Assembly: GCF_019670105.1 (NCBI RefSeq)
Contig: NZ_AP023032.1
Location: 933,501 to 997,500, forward strand
Origin: Agarivorans albus
GTDB lineage: Bacteria; Pseudomonadota; Gammaproteobacteria; Enterobacterales; Celerinatantimonadaceae
DNA length: 64,000 nucleotides
Direction of reading: 5' to 3'
Shown: positions 53,176 to 62,055 of the stretch, piece after piece
How positions within the stretch are numbered: position 1 is the stretch's first letter
Layout: each line of letters opens with the position of its first letter
Notes under the pieces: model-generated
Told to the model about the DNA's origin: nothing
Database searches by the model: none
What the model saw: only the letters and a program-made list of their open reading frames with translations
Translations under genes and position numbers: made by a program

Positions 53176-54300
53176 TTATTTTAGTTCGTTTGCTACACCT
53201 TCAATGGCAGGTTTCTGCTCAAGGCTGCTGTTGAACAACAGTGGCCAATCATTGTGGCCGGTGAAGTGAGGGATCCAGCTGTCTGCGTCACTTACACCCC
53301 AAACAGTAATGCCGCCGCGTAAATTAGCAGGTACGTTGTCGTAATAGGCTTTGATGATTTCTTGGTAACGTAATTTTTGCTCTTCGGCCATAGCGGTAGT
53401 AAAAGTATTTCGGTCACCGTTCGGATTCATTTTTATATCAAGCTCGGTTACTTTCACTTTCAGTCCTTTTGCCACAACTTTGGCAAAGGAAGTACCAATA
53501 GCTTGAGCACTTGGCCAATCGTAGTTAACGTGCATTTGGAAGCCAATTCCATCAATAGGGATGTCATCGGCAAGTAACTCATCGGCCATTCTTAGTACCG
53601 AAGCTAGCTTGGCTCCGTCGTCTTCGATGTTGTAATCGTTATAATAAAGCTCAGCACCAGAATCTGCAGCATGGGCCATTTTAAAGGCTTCAGGTATGTA
53701 GTCTTTCCCTAAGTTTTGGTACCAAGGGCTGCCATGGCCGCCGCTATTTGCATCGGTATCACGGTAGGTGGCATAACCGTTATCGTTATTGTCGTTAAAC
53801 GCTTCATTTACCACGTCCCAACTTACTACTCGGCCTTTAAAGTGATCGGCCACGGTGCTTACGTGGGTATCCATCATAGTGAGCCAGTCACCTTGATAGT
53901 TCTCCATCCAGCTAGGCATTTGTGAGTGCCACACTAAAGCATGAGCATGCATTGTAATATTGTTGTCGAGGGCCCAATCAACTAGGTTATCGGCATCCTG
54001 AAAGGTGAAATCGCCTTGGCGAGGCTGTATGTATGCCGATTTCATAATGTTTTCAGCGGTGATCTGATCAAAATGTTGAATAACAACATCCTGCAATTCT
54101 GGGCGTGTTTCAATACCGTTACTAAACTGGTCCTCGTACCCTGCTGGCACGGCCGCACCCATGTAGGTAGTGCTTAGTGCTTTTAGACTTTCTACTTGAG
54201 GTACCTCGATGGGTTCTCCTGAATCAGAACTTGAGCCTCCACAAGCGCTTAGGCCAATGCTTATAGCTGTAGAAAGTAGTGCTAATGGTAGTACACGCAT
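53176..54300 (-). CDS. GH10 endo-1,4-beta-xylanase lipoprotein
   Basis: 374-residue surface lipoprotein xylanase that cuts beta-1,4-xylan. ATG at 54300 has AAGGA; the longer frame to 54345 runs through the operator and is rejected. The lipobox is GLSAC (Cys20). GH10 motifs: HALVWHSQMPSW, acid/base E166 in WDVVNEAF, YYNDYNI, GFQMHVN, nucleophile E286 in VTELDI, and TVWGVSDADSW. No binding module is attached. A xyl-box-like palindrome lies directly upstream and the two LamB-type porins are divergent neighbours, suggesting a xylan-use locus. Confidence 0.95.
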   Translation of the reverse strand: MRVLPLALLSTAISIGLSACGGSSSDSGEPIEVPQVESLKALSTTYMGAAVPAGYEDQFSNGIETRPELQDVVIQHFDQITAENIMKSAYIQPRQGDFTFQDADNLVDWALDNNITMHAHALVWHSQMPSWMENYQGDWLTMMDTHVSTVADHFKGRVVSWDVVNEAFNDNNDNGYATYRDTDANSGGHGSPWYQNLGKDYIPEAFKMAHAADSGAELYYNDYNIEDDGAKLASVLRMADELLADDIPIDGIGFQMHVNYDWPSAQAIGTSFAKVVAKGLKVKVTELDIKMNPNGDRNTFTTAMAEEQKLRYQEIIKAYYDNVPANLRGGITVWGVSDADSWIPHFTGHNDWPLLFNSSLEQKPAIEGVANELK

Positions 54301-54317
54301 AAATAATCCTTGATGTC

Positions 54318-54331
54318 TGTTAGCGCTAACA
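54318..54331 (-). promoter_or_regulatory. Xyl-box-like LacI-family operator
   Basis: Perfect 14-bp palindrome TGTTAGCGCTAACA, 17 bp upstream of the xylanase start. It differs at one position from the xyl-box TGGTAGCGCTAACA described for the LacI-type XylR regulon of Xanthomonas. Confidence 0.7.
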
Positions 54332-54382
54332 ACGCAGGGGAGCAAGCAGTCATTTGCTTTAAGTCTGTGTTATTAAATCAGA

Positions 54383-54396
54383 TTAAAGCGCTTTCA
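54383..54396. promoter_or_regulatory. Second LacI-type palindrome
   Basis: TTAAAGCGCTTTCA (reverse complement TGAAAGCGCTTTAA), with a perfect 10-bp centre AAAGCGCTTT. Its left part matches the TGAAAGCGCTT sites at the start of both porin genes. Confidence 0.5.
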
Positions 54397-54739
54397 CATG
54401 ATTACCAAAAACACTAATCGTCTTATAGTAAATAGTTTTTGTGATCTAGGTTGTAACAGGGCGAATTGATATTTATTGCTAATAAAATCAGTAGTGTAGA
54501 GTGGCGGGCTTAAGTTTATCTAATTGCACTGATTGAGCTTTACAACAAGCAAATACTGTTCAAATTAATTTTTCGTTGATTTTTCTTTATGCTGTTTATT
54601 GTACATTTATTGAAACTTATTTCTTAAAATTAAGTTTATTTGTGATTTTTATCTTCAATATTACCATTTTTACTTGATTATATTTTTTACAGTTATTGCT
54701 GCTATTTTTGTGATCTGAATCTTTGGTAAGGTTTTCATG

Positions 54740-54755
54740 CGTGATATTGCTCTCA
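54740..54755 (+). promoter_or_regulatory. CRP-like site upstream of porin 1
   Basis: CGTGA-N6-TCTCA, 99 bp before the ATG; equivalent to the site at 56527-56542 in front of porin 2. Both are preceded by TTTTTGTGATCTG at the same 33-bp offset. Confidence 0.5.
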
Positions 54756-54854
54756 ATAATTAGGCTTATTTGGAGTTATATTCTTTTCGCCTAGAGATAA
54801 ATCCATTCAGGCAGAATAAAAATATAAAATAATTACTATTCCAGGAGTTTTTTA

Positions 54855-56144
54855 ATGAATGTGAAAGCGCTTACATCAGCTGTGGCAATCGCACTTACTT
54901 GTTCCCCCCTCGTTAGCGCTGCTGAAGACGAGGTTAATTCTGAACAATTTCAACAAATTAAAGATTCTCAGCCAGTGGTTTTAGACCCTGAGTTTGTTGT
55001 TGAAGAAGGCATTATCTTTTCAGGATATGCCCGATACGGCTTACATTATTCAGATGACTTTCAAAAGTATGTTCAAGCTGAAGGCGAGCTTGCAGGCCGT
55101 GCTGTTGGTCGTTTAGGTAACGAAACCAATGGTGGTGAATTCCAATTCGCTAAAGCATTTCAAAGTGAAAGTGGTGCTATTTGGGATGTAGTGCTGATGC
55201 TAGAAAACTGGTGGAAGTATGAATCTGAGCTCGAAAGTGGCGAAGAAATTAGTGAGTATGGCGATATTGCTCTTAAAAAATTCTACGCCGGCGCTACCAA
55301 TATTTTTGCATCCCAGCCTAATGCGTATATTTGGGCGGGTCGAGATTTCCACCAACGTCCACAACAGGGTTTAAATGATTACTTTTGGATGAGTCACGAT
55401 GGTCAAGGTGGTGGTATTTATAACCTTGAACTAGGTGATATGGCCAAGTTAGATTTCTCGGTAGTTGGCCAGGTTGATGGGCCGGGAGACAACGGTAACT
55501 ATGCCTTAACGTCTAAGCTGCATGCCTTGCAACTCGCCGACTCTGTTGCCTTGAGCTTTCTATTTAACTATGGCTTTGAAAGCGACCAATATGATGATAA
55601 TGGCGTAATAGAAAACAAAGACAAGATTAATGCCTACCACCTAGCTGCGGTGATTGACCAAAATTGGTCTAAAGGTCGTAATCAGTTTATTGCACGCTAT
55701 GCAGATAATGCAGACACCAGCGTATTTAATAAAACTGAAGATTTAACCACATTGTATTTAAGCTTAGAAGGCGCGGTTAACTTTAGTGAGCAAGTAGCCT
55801 TAGAGTATTTAGGTGCCTACCACAACTACGATGCGAACTCGTCGGAAGATGACCGTACCAACTATAGCGCTATTGTTCGACCTATGTATAACTGGAACGA
55901 TACGCACTCTACGTGGTTAGAGGCTGGTTACTCAGTAGTGGATTACGATCAAGGCGGTAAAAACACGGCTTGGAAAGTGACATTATCGCAAAACGTAACC
56001 ATTAATGCCTTTGGTAACGCTCGTCCAATGTTACGTTTCTATGCCACTACTGGCCAAGCCGACAATCAAGTTCGTAGCAATGAAGCTATCGAAGCCAAGC
56101 AAGATACTTTGGCTTTAGGTGCTATGTTTGAGTCTTGGTGGTAA
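54855..56144 (+). CDS. LamB-type carbohydrate porin 1
   Basis: 429-residue outer-membrane porin of the LamB/maltoporin family, expected to admit oligosaccharides into the periplasm. Signal peptide ends near VSAAED. The barrel shows FSGYARYGLHYS at the start, GRLGNETNGGEFQFAK, IWAGRDFHQRPQQGLNDYFW, GGGIYNLELG, YALTSKLHALQL, and a final strand ending FESWW (C-terminal aromatic). An unusual acidic stretch (residues 24-48) precedes the first strand. The neighbouring xylanase suggests xylo-oligosaccharides rather than maltodextrins, which is an inference. Confidence 0.88.
   Translation: MNVKALTSAVAIALTCSPLVSAAEDEVNSEQFQQIKDSQPVVLDPEFVVEEGIIFSGYARYGLHYSDDFQKYVQAEGELAGRAVGRLGNETNGGEFQFAKAFQSESGAIWDVVLMLENWWKYESELESGEEISEYGDIALKKFYAGATNIFASQPNAYIWAGRDFHQRPQQGLNDYFWMSHDGQGGGIYNLELGDMAKLDFSVVGQVDGPGDNGNYALTSKLHALQLADSVALSFLFNYGFESDQYDDNGVIENKDKINAYHLAAVIDQNWSKGRNQFIARYADNADTSVFNKTEDLTTLYLSLEGAVNFSEQVALEYLGAYHNYDANSSEDDRTNYSAIVRPMYNWNDTHSTWLEAGYSVVDYDQGGKNTAWKVTLSQNVTINAFGNARPMLRFYATTGQADNQVRSNEAIEAKQDTLALGAMFESWW
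54861..54874 (+). promoter_or_regulatory. LacI-type palindrome inside porin 1 start
   Basis: TGAAAGCGCTTACA beginning at codon 3 of porin 1. The identical 14-mer occurs at the same place in porin 2. It also encodes the shared signal-peptide residues Lys-Ala-Leu-Thr, so regulation is not proven. Confidence 0.4.
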
Positions 56145-56195
56145 AGCGTTTTACCCATGAATTATAGCTTCACCGGTTGAGGCTGTTGCATAATC

Positions 56196-56218
56196 AAAGG
56201 GCGTTGTTTACGCCCTTT
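56196..56218 (+). terminator. Terminator after porin 1
   Basis: 8-bp stem AAAGGGCG/CGCCCTTT with a 7-nt loop followed by ATTTTG. Confidence 0.8.
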
Positions 56219-56526
56219 ATTTTGTTTGTAAGCCTTTAATAAATTCCCACCTAGTAATACTAATTTCTTCTTTAGTTAACGCCTCTATATCTAAATCACA
56301 ACATTCCCGCTTGGAGTTTTATGCTGATTGGATTAAACGCCGCCTTTGCTTTTATGTTTTTCTTATTAAACTTTTATCTCTATATTTTTCCGTTTATGTG
56401 TATTTTGATCTAATTTGCAGTAGTTTAATGATATTTTATCCTCAATTATCTTAATTTATCGTCAGTATTCAAATCGCAGTAAAAGCTTTTGTTTTTGTGA
56501 TCTGCAGTTATTTTATTCTGCTTGTG

Positions 56527-56542
56527 CGTGATATTTGTCTCA
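56527..56542 (+). promoter_or_regulatory. CRP-like site upstream of porin 2
   Basis: CGTGA-N6-TCTCA, 96 bp before the ATG, in the same context as at porin 1. Confidence 0.5.
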
Positions 56543-56638
56543 ATTTAATTTGACTCTCAAAATTATACTCAGGCTCGAAGGTGAGGTTCACTCGCCGGAT
56601 AAACTAATAAAAAAAATTTATTCCATGGAGTTGTAAAC

Positions 56639-57844
56639 ATGAATATGAAAGCGCTTACAGTTGCGATGATGAGTGCCGGTATGGCATTTAGTGGTTCTGC
56701 TTTTGCGAAGGAAGAAGGCCTAAGTTACAACGGCTACGCCCGCATGGTTGCGGGTTTTAATACAGAAAAAAATAATAGTGAACATGAAGCTCAAGCTTAT
56801 AACGCAGTACGAAATGGTATTGCAATTATTAAAGCTCCAAGCAGCCCGCAACAACCTGGTCGTATTGGTAACGAAGGTACCGGTATGGAGTTAGGTATTA
56901 ATTATCACCAAAAGAGTGAAAATGCGGGTGATTGGGATATCTACTTTATGGCGGACGACGGCTATGGCTGGCAGCGTGATCACAATGATAGTACAACGTA
57001 CAATTTAAGAATGGCTCAGGCTTTTGCGGGTGGTTCAAACTTGTTTGAAAGCCAGAAAGATATGTATGTGTGGGCCGGTAAACGCTTTAATGGGCGAGCT
57101 CAGTTTGGCTTAAATGATTACTTCTATTTCATGAATGACGGTGCCGGTGGTGGTTTCGACAACATGGATTTTGGTATGGCTAAATTTGATTTGGCAGTGG
57201 TATCTGGCGACAACGGCAATAACGGCCGTTACGCGGTAACCTCAAAGCTACACAGCATCGAAGTAGGCTCAGGTAGCATAGGTTTTAACTTTAACTATGG
57301 TTTTGGTGACCAGTCTGATGAGCATGACCCAAAACACGTAACCTCGCTTCAAGCAGCAGCTTTCTATAAAGTGGGTTGGAGCATGGGTACTAACGAATTT
57401 GCTATTCGTTACAACGACAATGTGAGCGATAACAACTTGTTGGACGCCGGCCAAATTAAAGGCGACATTAATTCAACAGCATTTTACTGGTTTGGTAACT
57501 TAGGTCTAAGTGATTCGTTTGCTATTGATTATGGTTACAGCTTTGAACAATCTGATTTAGAAAACAACGATGAAAGCACCTGGAATCAGTTTGTTATTAA
57601 ACCTCATTACCGTTGGTCTGATATCCACTCTACGTCGTTTGAGTTTGGTTACGACAGTGTAGATTTCAACGATAACCAAGACGAGAGTGCTTGGAAAGTT
57701 AGTATTCAGCAAAACATGTCGATGGGAAGCTTCTTATGGTCGCGCCCAGAGATTCGATTCTTTGTAACTCATGGTGAAGTGAAAGTGGGTGATAAAACAA
57801 CACCGGCTACTAACGTAGGCATGATGTTCGACGCGTGGTGGTAA
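56639..57844 (+). CDS. LamB-type carbohydrate porin 2
   Basis: 401-residue paralogue of the preceding porin. Signal peptide ends SAFAKE; the barrel has LSYNGYARMVAGF, GRIGNEGTGMELGINY, VWAGKRFNGRAQFGLNDYFY, GAGGGFDNMDFG, YAVTSKLHSIEV and the end strand FDAWW. It lacks the long acidic N-terminal stretch of porin 1. Each porin has its own control region and terminator, so they are separately transcribed despite common ancestry; they may admit different sugar lengths. Confidence 0.9.
   Translation: MNMKALTVAMMSAGMAFSGSAFAKEEGLSYNGYARMVAGFNTEKNNSEHEAQAYNAVRNGIAIIKAPSSPQQPGRIGNEGTGMELGINYHQKSENAGDWDIYFMADDGYGWQRDHNDSTTYNLRMAQAFAGGSNLFESQKDMYVWAGKRFNGRAQFGLNDYFYFMNDGAGGGFDNMDFGMAKFDLAVVSGDNGNNGRYAVTSKLHSIEVGSGSIGFNFNYGFGDQSDEHDPKHVTSLQAAAFYKVGWSMGTNEFAIRYNDNVSDNNLLDAGQIKGDINSTAFYWFGNLGLSDSFAIDYGYSFEQSDLENNDESTWNQFVIKPHYRWSDIHSTSFEFGYDSVDFNDNQDESAWKVSIQQNMSMGSFLWSRPEIRFFVTHGEVKVGDKTTPATNVGMMFDAWW
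56646..56659 (+). promoter_or_regulatory. LacI-type palindrome inside porin 2 start
   Basis: TGAAAGCGCTTACA, identical to the porin 1 copy, starting within codon 3. Confidence 0.4.
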
Positions 57845-57895
57845 TTATTACCACTTTTAATGGGCGATAGGGACAGAGCCTAATCTTGGAATTTT

Positions 57896-57920
57896 GGCGC
57901 AGCTTAGCTGCGCCCTTTTT
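57896..57920 (+). terminator. Terminator after porin 2
   Basis: 8-bp stem GGCGCAGC/GCTGCGCC with a 3-nt loop followed by CTTTTTTG. Confidence 0.88.
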
Positions 57921-57922
57921 TG

Positions 57923-59584
57923 TTAGCGTAACTCGCGACGCAAAATCTTACCTACATTGGTTTTAGGTAGCTCTTCACGGTAAACAATGTCTTTTGGCAT
58001 TTTGTAACCGGTAAGGTGTTTGCGGCAGTGCTTTTTAATTTCTTCTCGGCCAACTCGCGCATTACAAACCACAAATAAGCGAATGCGTTCGCCACTCACA
58101 TCGTCTGGAACGCCAACTGCTGCAGCTTCAACAATGGATGGGTGTAGCGTTGCAACTTCTTCAATCTCGCTAGGAAAGACGTTAAAACCCGACACCAAGA
58201 TCATGTCTTTTTTACGGTCTTCAATAAAGAAGTAGCCTTGTTCGTCCATGCGACCAATATCGCCAGATTTAATCCACCCGTCTTTGGTGATAACGTTGGC
58301 GGTTTCTTCAGGTTGTTTCCAGTAGCCCTGCATAACTTGCGGGCCTTTTATTTGTAGCTCACCGACACCGCCCACGTCTAGCTCGTTACCTTCTTCATCT
58401 ACCACTCGAATTTGGGTGCTAGGCATCGGTACCCCAATAGACGGGATAAAGGCTTGTTGCTGATGGGTTCCAGCAGCCACAACTGGCGAACATTCGGTAA
58501 GCCCATAACCTTCAATAATTGGCATTTGGGTAAGCTCTTGCCATTGCTCGGCAATGTGCTTTTGGGTAGCCATGCCACCGGCAATGGTGAAGCGTGCTTT
58601 CGAAAAATCTAGCTGCCTAAACCCGGCATGATTAAGCAAACCGTTAAACAGTGTATTTAAGCCAAAAATCATCGTGAACGGGTACTTACGAAGATCGTTT
58701 ACAAAGCTGTTAAGATCACGTGGATTAGTAATTAATAAGTTTTTGCCGCCAATATACAAGATGAACATCATGCTCACGGTGTTGGCGAAGATGTGGTAAA
58801 GCGGTAGGGGCGTTACCGCATGTTCTTGGTCTAATAAGGTGCGTGGGGCAAAGTGATAGTAAACCTGAATCACGTTAGCAAGTACGTTGCGGTGAGTTAA
58901 CATCGCCCCTTTCGCCACACCAGTCGTGCCGCCGGTATATTGCAAATAAGCAATATCATCGCCGCTAAGCTGGGGCTTTTGATAAGCCATGGTTTTGCCC
59001 TGAGTTAAGGCGCGACGCATTGATATGGCGCCAGGCAGGTTGTACTTAGGCACCATTTTTTTAACGTACTTAACCACAAAGTTAACTAGTGTGCGTTTAT
59101 GCACGGCTAATTGGTCGCCAATACTGGTAAGAATAACGTGTTTAACTTGGGTATCTTTAATCACTTGCTGCAGGCTGTTACCAAAGTTGGTTACGGCCAC
59201 GATTGCGCTAGCTTCTGAGTCGCAAAGCTGGTGCTTTAATTCACGTGGGGTATACAGCGGATTCACATTGACTACCACTAAACCTGCTCGCAAGGCGCCA
59301 TAAAGTGCAATGGGGTATTGCAATACATTGGGCATCATTAAGGCGATACGCTCGCCAGCTTGCATGCCTAGCTCTTGTTGTAAATAAGCGGCAAAGGCCA
59401 GCGACTTTTGGTCTAGCTCTTGATAGGTGAGGCTTTTACCCATATTGATAAAGGCGGTTTGTTTGGGAAATTGTTTGCAGCTGTGCTCAAACAATTCCAG
59501 CAAATTCTCAAATTGCTCTGTGCTTATTTCTGCGGGCACATCGTCTGGGTAGCTTTTTAACCAAGGTTGGTCTGATGAATTCAT
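57923..59584 (-). CDS. fadD: Long-chain acyl-CoA synthetase
   Basis: 553-residue AMP-forming ligase that activates fatty acids to acyl-CoA for beta-oxidation or phospholipid use. The AMP-binding motif YTGGTTGVAKGAMLTHRN, EGYGLTECSPV, the GYFFIEDRKKDMI segment and the final KTNVGKILRREL are all present, and length matches E. coli FadD. Cytoplasmic/membrane-associated. It converges on porin 2 and is monocistronic here. Confidence 0.94.
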   Translation of the reverse strand: MNSSDQPWLKSYPDDVPAEISTEQFENLLELFEHSCKQFPKQTAFINMGKSLTYQELDQKSLAFAAYLQQELGMQAGERIALMMPNVLQYPIALYGALRAGLVVVNVNPLYTPRELKHQLCDSEASAIVAVTNFGNSLQQVIKDTQVKHVILTSIGDQLAVHKRTLVNFVVKYVKKMVPKYNLPGAISMRRALTQGKTMAYQKPQLSGDDIAYLQYTGGTTGVAKGAMLTHRNVLANVIQVYYHFAPRTLLDQEHAVTPLPLYHIFANTVSMMFILYIGGKNLLITNPRDLNSFVNDLRKYPFTMIFGLNTLFNGLLNHAGFRQLDFSKARFTIAGGMATQKHIAEQWQELTQMPIIEGYGLTECSPVVAAGTHQQQAFIPSIGVPMPSTQIRVVDEEGNELDVGGVGELQIKGPQVMQGYWKQPEETANVITKDGWIKSGDIGRMDEQGYFFIEDRKKDMILVSGFNVFPSEIEEVATLHPSIVEAAAVGVPDDVSGERIRLFVVCNARVGREEIKKHCRKHLTGYKMPKDIVYREELPKTNVGKILRRELR

Positions 59585-59918
59585 ATTCTATCCTCACCCA
59601 TTAGTTAGCACGAAAAGTCCTGTTTGGCGAACCAAGCGGTTTTACCAAGCAGATAATATGCTGTTTGGGGCTTATCTATTTTTGCCCGCAAGATTAGCTG
59701 ATTGCGATAATAAACCCTAGCGTATTTTTGTGAATCGTTGAGCTAAATCATTAGCCATTTTCTTCAAGTAACCAGTTTTGTGGATAAAATGGCAAGAAGT
59801 GTTGGGTTTATTTGAAGCTAGCGAAGTTATTGAAGCCTTTAAATGACCGAGAGTGAGTTTGCTAACTAGCAAAGCCTAAACGAACAATGGCAGTGGTGTT
59901 TAGGCTTTGCATTAGTAC
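59585..59918. other. Gene-free stretch upstream of fadD
   Basis: 334 bp containing the fadD promoter region. The only structure is a 13-bp inverted repeat GCAAAGCCTAAAC/GTTTAGGCTTTGC at 59869-59881 and 59898-59910, just after the small gene; it has no clear T tract but may end that transcript. Confidence 0.5.
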
Positions 59919-60077
59919 TTAGTCATTTTTTTGCTGTGTTTGACTGATGATGTTGTTAGCCAGAGCCTGCACTTCTGCTACTTTTCGTTTTAAATCTTCG
60001 GTGGCAAATTTGTTTAAGTTATTGCGTGAAGCTTCTAAAGTGATGCCTATTCCGATCATATCTAAAGTGTCACCCAT
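59919..60077 (-). CDS. Small unknown protein (52 aa)
   Basis: A 52-residue reading frame, MGDTLDMIGIGITL at the start and helical after it (FATEDLKRKVAEVQALANNI), ending TQQKND. It has an AGAGGAA ribosome site seven bases before ATG and an inverted repeat immediately downstream, both typical of a real gene. There is no signal peptide; the short hydrophobic start may touch the membrane. I recognise no family. Confidence 0.6.
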   Translation of the reverse strand: MGDTLDMIGIGITLEASRNNLNKFATEDLKRKVAEVQALANNIISQTQQKND

Positions 60078-60283
60078 GAGTATTTCCTCTGCTTGTTGGC
60101 TTTAGCGATATTGCTAGTACGTGCTTGCAGTGTAGATTGAATTGGCGACACTCAAAACTCCCTTAGGGATTGAATTTGTATCTCTTTGTTTGTGAGTGAC
60201 ATATTTCACTACTTATAGCTTGGTAGGCAAGCTGGTTTAGGGTATAGCAAAATAAACCAATGGATTTTCGAAATAAAATTCTG

Positions 60284-61162
60284 TTATTTATCTTCCAGTT
60301 TACAGAAGTATTGAGTAAAGGCTTGCATAGCGAGGTTTTGGGGGCGTTCTTTTTTCCAGACTACATCGCAGTGCCAGTGCTCTTTGTTCATTCCATTCAC
60401 CCACAGCTCGCTAAGTTGTTGCTGGGCGAACAGTGGCTCACATAAATAGCGCGGTAAAATAGCCCAGCCTAAACCAGCTTTCACTAATTCGATAATTTGC
60501 TGACTATTGCTGGCGCGTATTAAACGGTGGCTAATAGTTTGAGAACTCGCTAAACCCAACTGATTGAAAAAGTTGAAGCCTATTTGCCTAAGCTGGCGAA
60601 GCTCTAGCTCCGAGACTTCTAATTTCTGTTGGTAGGGCTCAGCCTTAATCGCGCAACACAATTCAAACTGATAAGCGCGTGAATAAACCAGCTGAGTGGA
60701 GTATTCAAAGGTTCCTAAACTAAAGCCGATATCTACTTCACCTTGTTCTACCCATTGGTGAATACTTATGGTGTCGCCGCTAAGCACATCAATATCTAGG
60801 CTTGGATACTGTTGATTAAGCGCCTTTAGCCCTAAGGCAAATTGCTCATCCATTAGTGATACATCGACCGCTATGCTGAGTTTATCGGGCTGTGCTTCAA
60901 GTAAGCCTTGGGCTTTTTGCTCAAAGTAATTTAGCTCGCTAAGAACTGATTTGGCATAGCAGTACAGTGAGCTGCCAGCTTCGGTAAGCGTTACTGATTT
61001 GGCTGAGCGAGTGAATAAGCTTAGTTCTAAGTCAAGCTCTAAGTCGTTTACTAAATGACTAACCGTAGTGCGATGTTTTCCTAACTTGCGGGCCGCCGGG
61101 CCAAACCCTCCGCACTCTTTGGTATAAACAAATGCTTCGAGTTGCTCAATCGATAGCGACAT
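60284..61162 (-). CDS. LysR-family regulator
   Basis: 292-residue LysR-type regulator with an N-terminal helix-turn-helix (GFGPAARKLGKHRTTVSHLVNDL) followed by LSLFTRSAKSVTLTEAG and a ligand-binding domain. HTH spacing and the FTRS motif are typical, although KHRTTVS replaces the common TQSAVS. It is divergent from a periplasmic binding protein gene 113 bp away, the usual position for a LysR protein controlling its neighbour. Confidence 0.88.
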   Translation of the reverse strand: MSLSIEQLEAFVYTKECGGFGPAARKLGKHRTTVSHLVNDLELDLELSLFTRSAKSVTLTEAGSSLYCYAKSVLSELNYFEQKAQGLLEAQPDKLSIAVDVSLMDEQFALGLKALNQQYPSLDIDVLSGDTISIHQWVEQGEVDIGFSLGTFEYSTQLVYSRAYQFELCCAIKAEPYQQKLEVSELELRQLRQIGFNFFNQLGLASSQTISHRLIRASNSQQIIELVKAGLGWAILPRYLCEPLFAQQQLSELWVNGMNKEHWHCDVVWKKERPQNLAMQAFTQYFCKLEDK

Positions 61163-61275
61163 AGACCAGCCTTGAAAATCGTTGATTTTGAGTACTATAT
61201 CTTATTTAGAGTCAGATTGTTTTTGGTGTTATTGTTTACTACTTTTAACTTAAGTAGTGGCAAAAGGAACCGCCA

Positions 61276-61989
61276 GTGTTACGACTACTCACATTGTTTT
61301 TTAGCAGCTTATTGTGCGCAACTGCGCAAGCCACCTGCGAACAGATTCGCGTGAACGGCGAGCATAATTGGTTTGACGTTTCATACAGAGTTAATGCTCA
61401 AGCTCCCTTGCAAGGCTTAGCGGTCGACTTGGCAAATCGAGTTTTTGCCGAGGTAGGTATTGATGTTGAATATCAAGCAATGGTGCCTTGGAAGCGGCAG
61501 TTTTTGCAGTTGGAAACGGGTGATTTAGATGTGGTTATCGCTGCTTTCTATAACCAACAGCGCGGTAGTAAGTTTGTATTTAGCGAAGCGGTAGGCGTGG
61601 AGTACAGCACTGCCTTTATTCATAAAGAGCAAAGTGCTGCTTTTAGTGGCTTAGAAAGCTTACAGGGCAAGCGTGGCATACAAATGCTGGGTAGTAGCTT
61701 TGGTGACCAGTTTGATAGCTATGCCAAGCAAAACCTTACTATTTCTACAATGGATGACCTAGATAGAGCGATTAAGCTGATTGCCTTAAAAAGAGCTGAC
61801 TATTTGCTATATGCCACCCATGGGGGCAGGCTAAAAATTGCTGATACAGAATATGCCGATGTATTGGTGGATATGCAGCCTAGTATTAGCGAGCAGAACA
61901 TCTATATGGTGATGTCTAAATCTTCTCCCTGCTTAGAGCATTTAGATGAAATTAATCGCGCAATTAGGCGCAACCGAGACGACTTTTAG
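61276..61989 (+). CDS. Family-3 periplasmic binding-like protein
   Basis: 237-residue exported protein with a GTG start (AAAAGGAA upstream) and signal peptide ending AQATCE. The SBP_bac_3 core is visible: LQGLAVDLANRVFAEVGIDV, the VPWKRQFLQLETGDLDVVIA block, and YSTAFIHKE. Small stand-alone members with the PWKR motif are common in Shewanella and Vibrio. There are no transporter genes beside it. It probably answers to the divergent LysR regulator. Confidence 0.8.
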   Translation: MLRLLTLFFSSLLCATAQATCEQIRVNGEHNWFDVSYRVNAQAPLQGLAVDLANRVFAEVGIDVEYQAMVPWKRQFLQLETGDLDVVIAAFYNQQRGSKFVFSEAVGVEYSTAFIHKEQSAAFSGLESLQGKRGIQMLGSSFGDQFDSYAKQNLTISTMDDLDRAIKLIALKRADYLLYATHGGRLKIADTEYADVLVDMQPSISEQNIYMVMSKSSPCLEHLDEINRAIRRNRDDF

Positions 61990-62006
61990 CGGTTATCTTG
62001 CCAATA

Positions 62007-62034
62007 AAAAAGCAAGCCCTAAGGCTTGCTTTTT
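62007..62034. terminator. Bidirectional terminator
   Basis: 12-bp stem AAAAAGCAAGCC/GGCTTGCTTTTT with loop CTAA, between convergent genes. Confidence 0.9.
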
Positions 62035-62055
62035 AGTGAGGTAAATAGCGAAGGC

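Larger units (their letters stand above)
54301..54854. other. Xylanase / porin divergent control region
   Basis: 554 bp without a gene, strongly AT-rich from 54590 to 54700. It contains two LacI-type palindromes close to the xylanase, a TTTTTGTGATCT element at 54436-54447 and another at 54705-54716, and a CRP-like site before the porin. Confidence 0.6.
56145..56638. other. Intergenic control region of porin 2
   Basis: 494 bp without a gene. It starts with the porin 1 terminator and carries the TTTTTGTGATCTG element (56492-56504) and the CRP-like site of porin 2. Confidence 0.6.
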
